Shown one piece after another: positions 1-7,120 of a stretch of DNA of 8,100 nt. Each line of letters starts with the position of its first letter. Positions within the stretch are counted from its first letter, which is position 1. The notes beneath the pieces are model-generated. The model saw only the letters and a program-made list of their open reading frames with translations. It was not told the origin of the DNA and ran no database searches. The DNA is taken from contig CASBPW010000114.1 of the NCBI GenBank assembly GCA_949127685.1, positions 1 to 8,100 on the forward strand, written 5' to 3'. The translations under genes were made by a program, and so were the position numbers. The stretch is from Candidatus Sivonenia alaskensis PMM_0068. Its GTDB lineage: Bacteria; Cyanobacteriota; Cyanobacteriia; Gloeobacterales; PMM-0068.

Positions 1-2
1 AT

Positions 3-1430
3 GTAAAGCCGCTCAATATCCTGCTTGGGGAAGACCGACAAGCTAAGTTGGCAGACTTTGGCTCTGCCCGTGTTGAAGGTCAAACAACCATGACCCAAAC
101 GGGAGCTTTTGTAGGAACCCTGGACTATACGGCTCCGGAAGTGCTCGCCGGTAAACGGGCAGATGCCCGCGTCGATATTTTTGCTCTAGGCATGACCTTA
201 TATTTCATCTTGACCGGTAAATTTCCCGCCCGTCCTTCGCCTAATTTCCCCCCTACGCCTGTAGCCCAAGGTCATCATCCCCGCATGGAAAGGCCAGATA
301 TTCCTGACTGGTTGGATAGTGTCGTAGCCCAGGCAACTCGTTCAGACCCTGCCATGCGCTTTCCTACGGCTCAAAGCATGGCTGATGCCCTAAAGCAGCG
401 TACGCTGGGTTCCACTAAGATTATTCCGACCAAAGCTCAAGTCTGTCTGATTTGTGGTGCTCCAGATCCGCTTAGTCTCTCGGTCTGTCCCAGCTGTAGA
501 AGTACTACGGGAGAACCTTCAGATACCTTCGTGGTCACTCATCCTGCCGGTGGACCTTCCTCCCGACACGCCTTGCAAGACACGTTCGTTAAACTATTCC
601 AGGTTCCTGCGGCTAGTTTGCATGAAGTCCTAGAGGGAACTCGCCCGTTGCTCCAGGTGCCCGCCAGTAGTGCGCCTGTTATTGTGTCTCGGCTTGCTAC
701 CCACCGAGTCTCAGCCCGTTCGCTTCCTACAAAACAAGCCGGGCAATTGGTGCCACTTTCTTTCTACGTTTTCCTGGGAGGAATGACAGGGTTTGGCTGT
801 TTGGTCGGTCTCTGGGCATTACCCATACTGCTGTGGACGAGCCCACTCATGGCTGGAGTTCTTTATCTACTGGCTTATCAGTCGGTGCAAAAGCCTCTCT
901 TGAAACCGCAAGGGCCCTCTACCTCCACGCTCCCTCCTGCGCTAAAGACAAAAGTGGTGCAAACACTTACTCAACTTGCATCTGGGACTGCGCGCAGCCT
1001 CCTCTCCGACGTGATTTATCTGGGACAAGACCTGCATAAGACTTTGGCAGAAAGTAAAACCATCCCCTCCGATATCGGGCGCTATGTCACCGAATTACTG
1101 ACCTCTGCCTGTGATTCAGCTTTGGCCCTAGAGCAATTGGACCGAACGCTAAACCGTTTGGAGCAGCAGCGGGCTCAGTTTTCGAACTTGCCATCAGGCT
1201 GGACGGAAGGCTTCCACAAGTGTGAACAAACTCGAGATTGTATGGTGCAAAGACTTTTGGAAACGGTAGCGATGCTAGGAATTGCCCAAAGTCAAGCGGT
1301 CCTCGCACCCCAAGGAGTTGGGCAACAATTGGCAGAACTCAACCAAGAACTGCGCCGTGAGTTGTACATTCAAGCGGAAGTGACCCGTGAATTTGAAGCG
1401 TTGCTGCATCCCCTACCGATGAAGTCTTAG
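3..1430 (+). CDS. Ser/Thr protein kinase, 3' part, with zinc ribbon, membrane anchor and helical tail
   Basis: The frame is open from the left edge, so the gene begins upstream; 475 residues are visible. The first residues read VKPLNILL, the end of the kinase catalytic loop (usually HRDxKPxNILL), and DFG follows 12 codons later. Next come GTLDYTAPE (activation segment and APE motif), DIFALGMTLYFILTGKFP (subdomain IX) and DPAMRF (subdomain XI), so this is a Hanks-type kinase lacking only its N-lobe here. After it, Cys codons at 444-497 form CxxC-x10-CxxC, a zinc-ribbon pattern. A linker leads to two hydrophobic stretches (about 756-881) that are probably one helical hairpin or two membrane helices. 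The last 180 residues are polar, Leu- and Gln-rich and probably helical, with coiled-coil character near LEQLDRTLNRLEQQRAQ. By inference the kinase and zinc ribbon lie on the cytoplasmic side. Substrate unknown. The TTG at 48 is not a real start, because it lies between the two catalytic motifs. Confidence 0.93.
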   Translation, partial: VKPLNILLGEDRQAKLADFGSARVEGQTTMTQTGAFVGTLDYTAPEVLAGKRADARVDIFALGMTLYFILTGKFPARPSPNFPPTPVAQGHHPRMERPDIPDWLDSVVAQATRSDPAMRFPTAQSMADALKQRTLGSTKIIPTKAQVCLICGAPDPLSLSVCPSCRSTTGEPSDTFVVTHPAGGPSSRHALQDTFVKLFQVPAASLHEVLEGTRPLLQVPASSAPVIVSRLATHRVSARSLPTKQAGQLVPLSFYVFLGGMTGFGCLVGLWALPILLWTSPLMAGVLYLLAYQSVQKPLLKPQGPSTSTLPPALKTKVVQTLTQLASGTARSLLSDVIYLGQDLHKTLAESKTIPSDIGRYVTELLTSACDSALALEQLDRTLNRLEQQRAQFSNLPSGWTEGFHKCEQTRDCMVQRLLETVAMLGIAQSQAVLAPQGVGQQLAELNQELRRELYIQAEVTREFEALLHPLPMKS

Positions 1431-1447
1431 AGTACTAGAGTCTAAGA
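1425..1447 (+). other. Short hairpin over the kinase stop codon
   Basis: TCTTAGA at 1425-1431 pairs with TCTAAGA at 1441-1447, a 7-bp stem around a 9-nt loop, with the TAG stop inside the left arm. No T-run follows, so it is not a canonical intrinsic terminator. It could slow or end transcription before rsmI, or be chance: the stem is short and AT-rich. Confidence 0.3.
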
Positions 1448-1500
1448 GTCAGCCGAAGCCCCAAAAAAGGCAGATAGTTGCTCTACGCGAAAATAAGACC

Positions 1501-2334
1501 ATGACGCTCTACCTAGTCGCTACTCCCATCGGAAATCTAGAAGACATTACCCTGAGAGCTTTGCGGTTACTCAAGGAAGTCGATCTTATTTTGGCTGAAG
1601 ATACCCGTCATAGCCGCAAGCTGTTAAGCCACTTCGTGATTACGACCCCCTTGGAAAGCTACCATCAACACAGTGGTCCTAAGAGAGTGCAAGCGCTTGT
1701 AGAACAACTCATACAGGGTAAAACTATGGCCTTGATCAGTGATGCCGGAACTCCGGCAGTCAGTGACCCTGGAGTGGAATTAGTCCAAGCCTGTATTGCA
1801 CAAAATATCCCCGTAGTGGCACTACCAGGAGCAAATGCTGTCTTACCTGCCCTGATTATTTCTGGCTTGCCTACAGACCGTTTTGTTTTTGAAGGATTTC
1901 TGAATGACAACCAGACAAAACGCAAAGAACAAATCACAGCTTGGAAGACAGAGCCTCGGACCATCGTTTTCTATGAAGCACCCCATCGTTTGAGAAAAAC
2001 CTTAGGAGAATTACTCACCATGCTGGACCCGCAACGACCTTTGGTCTGGACCCGTGAGCTTACTAAAATCCATGAACAGGTAGGACGCAGCAGTTTGCAA
2101 GAGGTTCAGCATTTTTTCCAGGAGCACGAGCCTAAGGGGGAATTCACGTTAGTCTTGGCCGGGATTAGGGAACATCAACCGAGAGACCTCAGCGATGAAG
2201 CTTTATCCCAAGAGTTGAAGCGCCTAGTCCAATCAGGACAGTCTCCATCGGAAGCTGCACGCAGCCTAGCAGAGGAAACAGGACTACCGCGTCGCCGAAT
2301 TTATCGGTTATCGCTGGAACTAGGAGATTTTTGA
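1501..2334 (+). CDS. rsmI: 16S rRNA (cytidine-1402 2'-O)-methyltransferase RsmI
   Basis: RsmI uses S-adenosylmethionine to 2'-O-methylate C1402 of 16S rRNA in the ribosomal P site, in the cytoplasm. The 277 residues are full length for the family, and its signatures appear in order: TPIGNLEDIT (8-17), AEDTRHSRKLL (32-42), SDAGTPAVSDPG (80-91), PGANAVLPAL (109-118, in place of the commoner PGPSA), EGFL (131-134), YEAPHR (158-163), TRELTKIHE (184-192) and KGEFTLVLAG (212-221). The tetrapyrrole-methylase fold covers about 1-222, and the last 50 residues form the usual small helical C-terminal domain. The ATG at 1501 gives MTLYLVATPIGN, the normal RsmI start; the ribosome binding site is weak. 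The gene stands 70 bp after the kinase, with no clear promoter in the gap. Its last 34 bp overlap the opposing NERD gene. Confidence 0.96.
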   Translation: MTLYLVATPIGNLEDITLRALRLLKEVDLILAEDTRHSRKLLSHFVITTPLESYHQHSGPKRVQALVEQLIQGKTMALISDAGTPAVSDPGVELVQACIAQNIPVVALPGANAVLPALIISGLPTDRFVFEGFLNDNQTKRKEQITAWKTEPRTIVFYEAPHRLRKTLGELLTMLDPQRPLVWTRELTKIHEQVGRSSLQEVQHFFQEHEPKGEFTLVLAGIREHQPRDLSDEALSQELKRLVQSGQSPSEAARSLAEETGLPRRRIYRLSLELGDF

Positions 2335-3059
2335 GGTTGGGCGATTGCTCTAATTTTCTGAATGATCTCATGGACTTTAGCTTCGTCCAGTTTGCCTTCA
2401 TGGCGATCGAGCTCATTGGCTAAGTGCGCTACGTCCGTAATGTATACGCCACGAAGTTTCATCGGCTTTACTTCAGCGCGGGTAAAGCAGAGGACTGGAT
2501 GAACCGTTAAGTCTAAAGCCCGCAGCGCATCAGCCAGAGAACGCGTTTGGGCCACAAAGTCTTTCTTAGGCCAGACTATTCCCATTGGCTGCCGAAAACC
2601 AATTCGGCCTTGGGAAACCATCATCGTCCCTTGCTGGCTCTTGGTCTCTATAATAACGATGCCTTTGGGACCGACTAGCAGATGATCCACATCCCCAATA
2701 TCTTTGAGCAAGATGTTATTAAACAGATGCCAGCCTTCTCGGTCGCGCAGTAGCTCTTTGATATGGGCGGATACTACTTCCTCTGCCTTGGCTCCCCGGC
2801 GTGCATTGTAGACCAGGCGACTTTGTTGATTAAGACGGTAACCTAAAAAGATAGAGAGCAAACAGAGTGCAGAAGTGAAAAAAACATCCCTAAAGACAAC
2901 GGCTGCTACCATCGCCACGATGGAGAAAAATATGGAGAAAAAACCTAAATTTAGAGCGGTAAGACGGCGCTTTTTGGCTAGCCCTCGGACGTAAGCACCT
3001 GCTGCGTTAGCTTCCAACTCATCGTTATCTTCCATAGGGGTGGATTGAGATGAGCTCAC
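2301..3059 (-). CDS. Membrane-anchored NERD-domain protein (putative nuclease-related)
   Basis: The protein has 252 residues. Residues about 38-55 and 60-76 are two hydrophobic segments separated by RD, probably a membrane hairpin. Residues about 88-195 match the NERD (nuclease-related) domain: GAKAEE at the start, then GDVDHLLVGPKGIVIIETK (122-140). The Asp125 ... Glu138-x-Lys140 arrangement resembles the active site of the PD-(D/E)xK nuclease superfamily, and a helix AQTRSLADAL (170-179) follows as is usual for NERD. The C-terminus is charged, with a Ser-rich end. NERD proteins are proposed to act on DNA, but most lack proven activity, so a nuclease function here is inference. The chosen start is GTG at 3059 with a weak AAGG upstream; the ATG nine codons in (3035) is an alternative and has no Shine-Dalgarno. 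It overlaps rsmI tail to tail and is divergent from the DUF1825 operon. Confidence 0.85.
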   Translation of the reverse strand: MSSSQSTPMEDNDELEANAAGAYVRGLAKKRRLTALNLGFFSIFFSIVAMVAAVVFRDVFFTSALCLLSIFLGYRLNQQSRLVYNARRGAKAEEVVSAHIKELLRDREGWHLFNNILLKDIGDVDHLLVGPKGIVIIETKSQQGTMMVSQGRIGFRQPMGIVWPKKDFVAQTRSLADALRALDLTVHPVLCFTRAEVKPMKLRGVYITDVAHLANELDRHEGKLDEAKVHEIIQKIRAIAQPQKSPSSSDNR

Positions 3060-3127
3060 AGACTACCTTGCCAGTCTCTCAGGACAGGATTTCATATATA
3101 TCCAGTGTACCTGTTGGACTGTTCTCC

Positions 3128-3156
3128 TTGAATCCTCTTAAGGGAATCCACATAAT
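3128..3156 (+). promoter_or_regulatory. Predicted sigma-70-type promoter for the DUF1825-Fur operon
   Basis: TTGAAT at 3128-3133 and CATAAT at 3151-3156 are separated by exactly 17 bp, close to the -35/-10 consensus (four and five of six matches). Transcription would start near 3163, giving a leader of about 53 nt before the DUF1825 ATG. The spacer contains CTTAAG with the flanking direct repeat GAATCC, which could be a regulator site, although no known box is recognised. Confidence 0.5.
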
Positions 3157-3215
3157 GACGACAGTAAATAAGACAAGCTAGCATAAAAGAGTCAGCAGTT
3201 ATTTTAGGGACGTCC

Positions 3216-3530
3216 ATGGGATTTTTTGATTCTGATATTGTTCAAAAAGAAGCAGCACAATTCATGCAGGACTATCAAAATTTGACAGCCCTGGGTGGTA
3301 ACTACGGTCAATTCGACCGTGCGGGCAAGGAAATGTACATTGAACAGATGGAAGTTCTGCTCAGTCGCTATCGCATCTTCTTGAAACGGATGGAGCTTTC
3401 TGATGATTTTATGGCTCAGATGTCCATGAAGCAGATGCATGAACAGATTGGCAATCTAGGAGTAAGTCCAGCCCAAATGTTTGAGCAGATGGAGCGGTCT
3501 TTAGCCCGGATGAAGCAGGAAATTAGATGA
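3216..3530 (+). CDS. DUF1825 family protein (conserved cyanobacterial)
   Basis: This 104-residue protein matches the DUF1825 family, a short soluble protein found almost throughout cyanobacteria and of unknown function. Recognisable features are the MGFFDSDIVQKEA opening, GNYGQFDRAGKEMYIEQME (about 28-46), RYRIFLKRMELSDDFMAQM (51-69) and SPAQMFEQME near the end. The sequence looks all-helical, has no membrane segment or signal peptide, and carries 12 methionines in 104 residues. The start is well placed: AGGGA lies at 3206-3210, 5 nt before the ATG. It is the first gene of an operon, and its TGA overlaps the ATG of the Fur-family gene as ATGA, so the two are probably translationally coupled. 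I know of no biochemical role to assign. Confidence 0.92.
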   Translation: MGFFDSDIVQKEAAQFMQDYQNLTALGGNYGQFDRAGKEMYIEQMEVLLSRYRIFLKRMELSDDFMAQMSMKQMHEQIGNLGVSPAQMFEQMERSLARMKQEIR

Positions 3531-3970
3531 AACATGCCCAAGGTCGAGCCATGTTATCTCAATCTAAACAGATAGGGATACGTCAAACCAAAGGGCAGCA
3601 AGCCGTCCTAGAGACTTTGGGGAACTGTGAACACCTGCTCAGCGCTCAAGAAATCTATGTCCAATTAAGAGCTACAGAGCATCCCGTAGGACTCGCTACC
3701 GTTTACCGAGCGGTAGAGTCGCTGGTGGTAGAAGGAAAGCTCCAAACTATTAATCTGGAAGGGCAAGCTTATTACCAAGTGGCTCAAGGCACCCATAGTC
3801 GCCATCATCTTGTTTGCCTCCAATGCAAAAAAGTAATCCCGATTGCAGGTTGCCCTGTGGGTGAATTGGAGCGTCAACTCTCCTCTCGGCATGCTTTTGC
3901 TATTGACTATCATGTTCTAGATTTTTTTGGTACCTGTGCCCAGTGTGACCAGCCTGTTTCTGAAGATTAA
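3527..3970 (+). CDS. Fur-family transcriptional regulator (Zur-like candidate)
   Basis: The protein has 147 residues with the two Fur domains. The N-terminal winged helix (about 15-85) contains LSAQEIYVQL (38-47) and the recognition segment GLATVYRAVESLVVEGKL (55-72). The C-terminal dimerisation and metal domain contains RHHLVCLQC (92-100) and TCAQC (136-140). Cys97/Cys100 and Cys137/Cys140 form the structural zinc pairs, while His90, His93, His94, His122 and His129 are possible regulatory ligands. The IPIAGCPVGELE stretch and LDFFGTC ending resemble cyanobacterial proteins often called Zur, but Fur and PerR cannot be excluded from sequence alone. Its ATG overlaps the DUF1825 stop, with CAGGA 6 nt upstream. 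A second ATG at 3551 is also plausible (AAGG upstream) and would give 139 residues, nearer the usual length. The 3' end interlocks with proB. Confidence 0.9.
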   Translation: MKHAQGRAMLSQSKQIGIRQTKGQQAVLETLGNCEHLLSAQEIYVQLRATEHPVGLATVYRAVESLVVEGKLQTINLEGQAYYQVAQGTHSRHHLVCLQCKKVIPIAGCPVGELERQLSSRHAFAIDYHVLDFFGTCAQCDQPVSED

Positions 3971-5094
3971 TCCGTAATCATGGCGAGCAAAACTAAATTA
4001 TCGCGGTGGACTGCTTCTGCTTCTCCCTCATAGCCCAAGATTTCAGGAATACGTCCACTTTTTTGGCCGAGTAATTTACTTAAATCATCGCTGCTGTAGT
4101 TGACCAATCCACGGGCAAATTCATTCCCCTCTAAATCACATAGATCAACCGGAGATTGAGCCTTAAAATTTCCCTCGATAGCCTGAATGCCTGCGGGTAA
4201 GAGTGATTTCCCTTGGGCTTGGATCGCTTTTACGGCTCCTTTATCCAACAAAAGTTTTCCCTGAGGCACGAGGCCATAGGCAATCCAAAGTTGACGAGAA
4301 TTCATCGGGTCTTGCTGTGGCAGGAACTTGGTTCCGATTGCTTCTCCTGCGAGAATTTTGGGGAGGTTTTGGGGAATTCCTCCATCGGTAATGACCATAG
4401 TTATTCCACCCGCCGTAGCAATTCGTGCTGCTTCTAACTTGGTGACCATGCCTCCGGTGCCCCAGTTGCTTCCTTTATCTCCCGCCAATTGGTCTAGCTC
4501 CGCAGAAACTTGACCGACTTCTGCAATAAGCTGGGCTTTCGGGTCCACATGGGGATTAGCGGAGTATAGTCCTGCTACATCCGTGAACAAGATTAACCAG
4601 TTGGCTTTGACCAGCGTACCAACCCGTGCCGAAAGGGTATCGTTATCTCCGAATTTGAGTTCTTCCACCGCGACCGTATCGTTTTCGTTAATAACCGGAA
4701 TAACACCCAGGGCAAATAGCTCGTGTAGGGTCCGGTAGATATTCAGATAGCGGTCACGCTCTATGAGATCGGCCCTAGTCAGGAGGACTTGGGCGACAGG
4801 CTGGTCGAGAAAGGAAAAAAAACGGTCATACAGACTCATCAGCAAGCCTTGCCCGACCGCCGCCGCCGCTTGCTTGCCTTCTAGGGTGGTCGGACGGGTC
4901 GTCAGGCCTAACCGCTTTGCCCCCACCCCTACGGCTCCAGAACTGACGAGCACAACCTGCCAACCTAAGCGCCGGAGATGGGTGAGTTCCTCGGCCAAAC
5001 CGCCAATGACCGCCAGCTTCAGGTCTCCCGTTGCCCGGTCTGTCAGACTCGAAGTGCCAATTTTCACGACGACCGTACCGAGTTTTTGGGCCAT
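3967..5094 (-). CDS. proB: Glutamate 5-kinase ProB (kinase plus PUA domain)
   Basis: ProB phosphorylates L-glutamate with ATP to gamma-glutamyl phosphate, the first and feedback-controlled step of proline synthesis, in the cytoplasm. From the ATG at 5094 it has 375 residues. The amino-acid-kinase domain shows VVVKIGTSSL near the start, SSGAVGVG (51-58), INENDTV (135-141), FGDNDTLSARVG (148-159), TDVAGLYSANP (171-181) and GTGGM (212-216). The C-terminal 100 residues, from about KLLLDKGAVKAI to GYEGEAEAVHRDNLVLL, form the PUA domain found in most bacterial ProB. A TTG four codons upstream (5106) has AGG 5 nt before it and is possible, but the ATG gives the usual MAQKLGTVVVKIG start. proA is not in the window. 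proB is convergent with the Fur-family gene, sharing 4 bp, and divergent from glcD. Confidence 0.95.
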   Translation of the reverse strand: MAQKLGTVVVKIGTSSLTDRATGDLKLAVIGGLAEELTHLRRLGWQVVLVSSGAVGVGAKRLGLTTRPTTLEGKQAAAAVGQGLLMSLYDRFFSFLDQPVAQVLLTRADLIERDRYLNIYRTLHELFALGVIPVINENDTVAVEELKFGDNDTLSARVGTLVKANWLILFTDVAGLYSANPHVDPKAQLIAEVGQVSAELDQLAGDKGSNWGTGGMVTKLEAARIATAGGITMVITDGGIPQNLPKILAGEAIGTKFLPQQDPMNSRQLWIAYGLVPQGKLLLDKGAVKAIQAQGKSLLPAGIQAIEGNFKAQSPVDLCDLEGNEFARGLVNYSSDDLSKLLGQKSGRIPEILGYEGEAEAVHRDNLVLLAMITD

Positions 5095-5118
5095 AGTTGC
5101 ATTCAAGAGAGCCTATCT

Positions 5119-5148
5119 ATTATCCGCAGGAGCTGTACCCTGGTGGAA
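5119..5148 (-). promoter_or_regulatory. Possible proB promoter in the proB-glcD divergent spacer
   Basis: On the minus strand GATAAT (5119-5124) is a good -10 match, but the -35 candidate TTCCAC (5143-5148) lies 18 bp away and is weak. Transcription would begin about 20 nt upstream of the ATG at 5094. The spacer must also carry any glcD promoter, for which I see no convincing -35/-10 pair. Confidence 0.25.
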
Positions 5149-5164
5149 GAACTGAAATTTATGA

Positions 5165-6637
5165 ATGGCACTACAACAACAACTCCAACGCAACTGGCGG
5201 GCCGTAGCTAAGCAATTTGAAGCGATTGTCGGTAAAACCGGAGTGGTCTGGACTCCTGAAGAACTGGTGGTTTTTGAGTGTGATGGCTTGACCAGCTACC
5301 GGGAACGTCCTCAGGTTGTGGTGCTTCCTAAGACCACGGAGCAGTTAGCGGCAGTGGTGAAAATCTGCAGCCAAGAAGGAATTGCTTTTGTTGCCAGAGG
5401 TTCTGGTACGGGATTATCCGGCGGAGCATTGCCCGTAGAAAATTGTGTGCTGATTGTCACGGCCCGTATGAACAAAATTTTGGAAGTAGACCTAGAGAAT
5501 CAACGGGTCGTAGTCCAGCCAGGCGTAATCAATAGCTGGGTGACGCAAGCGGTCAGTGGGGCAGGTTTTTACTACGCGCCAGACCCTTCCAGCCAAATCA
5601 TTTGCTCTATTGGGGGCAATGTAGCGGAGAACTCCGGAGGCGTCCACTGCCTGAAGTATGGCGTAACCACCAATCATGTTTTGGGCCTGAAGCTTGTTCT
5701 GCCAGATGGCTCTATTGTGGATGTCGGCGGCAAGCTACCAGAGATGCCAGGGTACGACCTGACCGGTATCTTTGTCGGCTCGGAAGGAACCCTGGGCATT
5801 GCTACAGAAATCACTCTGAAGATTCTAAAAGCACCTGAAACGGTCCATGTCCTGCTGGCAGACTATGCCACGGTTGAAGAAGCTGGATCTACGGTTTCCG
5901 ACATCATTGGGGCGGGCGTTATCCCTGGCGGTATGGAAATCATGGATAACTTGAGCATCAACGCGGTAGAAGATGTGGTCGGGACGAAGTGCTATCCGCG
6001 GGATGCGGGGGCGATTTTGTTGATCGAAATCGATGGTTTAGCGGTAGAAGTGGCAGCCAACAGTCAGATTGTCGAAAAGCTCTGTCGTAAAAATGGAGCC
6101 CGAAATGTGCGGGTGGCTACCGACCCGGATGAACGTTTAAAAATGTGGAAAGGCCGCAAGGCAGCGTTCGCAGCGATGGGCCAACGTAGCCCTGATTATT
6201 ATGTGCAAGATGGTGTTATTCCTCGGACAAAGATAACGTTTGTCCTCAAAGAAATCGAAGCACTGGGTGAACAATACGGCTATGACGTGGCCAATGTCTT
6301 CCATGCCGGTGATGGGAATCTGCATCCCTTGATTCTTTACGATAATGCGATTCCTGGAGCACTAGAAGAGGTGGAAGAATTGGGTGGTGAGATTCTCAAA
6401 CTCTGTGTGCGTATCGGAGGCAGTATTTCTGGAGAGCATGGAGTAGGGGCAGAAAAGCGTTGCTATATGCCTGAGATGTTTACCCCAGCGGATCTGGAAA
6501 CGATGCAATGGGTCCGTAAGGTTTTTGATCCAAAGGGTATTGCCAATCCAACCAAGATTTTCCCTACCCCGCGCACCTGTGGAGAAGGGGCACGAGCTAT
6601 CCATAAAGAGAAATTCAAAAACATAGAGCGGTATTAG
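5165..6637 (+). CDS. glcD: FAD-linked glycolate dehydrogenase GlcD-type subunit
   Basis: GlcD-type enzymes oxidise glycolate to glyoxylate with FAD; in cyanobacteria this serves photorespiratory salvage of 2-phosphoglycolate. The 490 residues are the normal length. The FAD-binding PCMH domain (about 45-222) contains ARGSGTGLSGGALP (77-90), PDPSS (139-143), GGNVAENSGG (150-159), KYGVTTNHV (164-172) and GSEGTLGI (205-212). The FAD-oxidase C-terminal domain (about 225-466) contains HAGDGNLHP (380-388) and SGEHGVG (422-428), the His-rich pocket of the family. There is no signal peptide or membrane segment. The start is the ATG at 5165; an out-of-frame ATG sits 4 nt upstream and no strong Shine-Dalgarno is present. 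Close paralogues act on D-lactate, so substrate is assigned by family resemblance. No glcE or glcF is adjacent; instead a cupin gene starts directly after the stop. Confidence 0.92.
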   Translation: MALQQQLQRNWRAVAKQFEAIVGKTGVVWTPEELVVFECDGLTSYRERPQVVVLPKTTEQLAAVVKICSQEGIAFVARGSGTGLSGGALPVENCVLIVTARMNKILEVDLENQRVVVQPGVINSWVTQAVSGAGFYYAPDPSSQIICSIGGNVAENSGGVHCLKYGVTTNHVLGLKLVLPDGSIVDVGGKLPEMPGYDLTGIFVGSEGTLGIATEITLKILKAPETVHVLLADYATVEEAGSTVSDIIGAGVIPGGMEIMDNLSINAVEDVVGTKCYPRDAGAILLIEIDGLAVEVAANSQIVEKLCRKNGARNVRVATDPDERLKMWKGRKAAFAAMGQRSPDYYVQDGVIPRTKITFVLKEIEALGEQYGYDVANVFHAGDGNLHPLILYDNAIPGALEEVEELGGEILKLCVRIGGSISGEHGVGAEKRCYMPEMFTPADLETMQWVRKVFDPKGIANPTKIFPTPRTCGEGARAIHKEKFKNIERY

Positions 6638-7111
6638 ATGAGTCAAAATGTGGTTTTTCACCTTTTAAAAGCTAACGATATTAAAGCTATGCAGGAGACC
6701 GTGAAGGTGCACGGCCTCAATCCTCAGGCTCTACGACATACTAAATCCCTGAGTGACCTTCTGGGCATGACCCATTTAGGGGTTCATCTGGTGCGCGTGG
6801 AGTCAGGGAAAGAAACGACAGAGTTTCATTTCCATCATCAGGAAGAAGAGTTTATGTACATCATTTCTGGCCGTGGCATGGCCGAAATTGGGGACGAACA
6901 AGTAGAAGTAGGGCCAGGAGATTTTCTGGGATTCAGCGCTCCGTCTCTCCCCCACACGCTGAAAAATCCCTTTGACGAAGATTTAGTTTATTTGATGGGC
7001 GGAGAACGGCGCAGTTTTGATATATGTGATTACCCAAGAGTGAAGAAGCGACTCTTTCGGATTGAAGGAAAACGGCAATTGGTTAATTGGACTGATCTAC
7101 ATGAATTCTGA
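6638..7111 (+). CDS. Cupin-domain protein
   Basis: The protein has 157 residues with a single cupin (RmlC-like beta-barrel) domain at about 45-125. Cupin motif 1 is visible as HFHHQEEEFMYIISG (64-78), with His64, His66 and Glu70 or Glu71 as likely metal ligands. Motif 2 is GPGDFLGFSAPSLPHTLKN (92-110), with His106 as the last ligand and the conserved final Asn. It may therefore bind a divalent metal, but substrate and reaction cannot be told; similar stand-alone cupins include both enzymes and sugar- or acid-binding proteins. The C-terminal tail YPRVKKRLFRIEGKRQLVNW is outside the barrel. The ATG follows the glcD stop with no spacer, which implies cotranscription and translational coupling. 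The only upstream purine stretch lies within the glcD 3' end and is weak. Confidence 0.85.
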   Translation: MSQNVVFHLLKANDIKAMQETVKVHGLNPQALRHTKSLSDLLGMTHLGVHLVRVESGKETTEFHFHHQEEEFMYIISGRGMAEIGDEQVEVGPGDFLGFSAPSLPHTLKNPFDEDLVYLMGGERRSFDICDYPRVKKRLFRIEGKRQLVNWTDLHEF

Positions 7112-7115
7112 GGAG
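7111..7115 (+). promoter_or_regulatory. Strong Shine-Dalgarno for the 59-residue membrane protein
   Basis: AGGAG starts at the last base of the cupin TGA and lies 5 nt before the ATG at 7121. It is the clearest ribosome binding site in the window and is the main reason to accept the short gene behind it. Confidence 0.75.
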
Positions 7116-7120
7116 CATAT

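Noticed and set aside
48..50. TTG as the start of the kinase gene
   Set aside because: The same frame continues upstream to base 3 and encodes the catalytic-loop motif KPLN, so the true start lies outside the window.
1425..1447. Intrinsic terminator after the kinase
   Set aside because: The 7-bp AT-rich hairpin is not followed by a T-run, so it is listed only as a hairpin.
4203..4513. Overlapping plus-strand reading frames inside proB
   Set aside because: They lie antisense within the strongly conserved ProB C-terminal half, have no ribosome binding sites and encode no recognisable domain.
6362..6661. Minus-strand frame across the glcD-cupin junction
   Set aside because: It is opposite the conserved GlcD SGEHGVG region and has no family resemblance or start signals.
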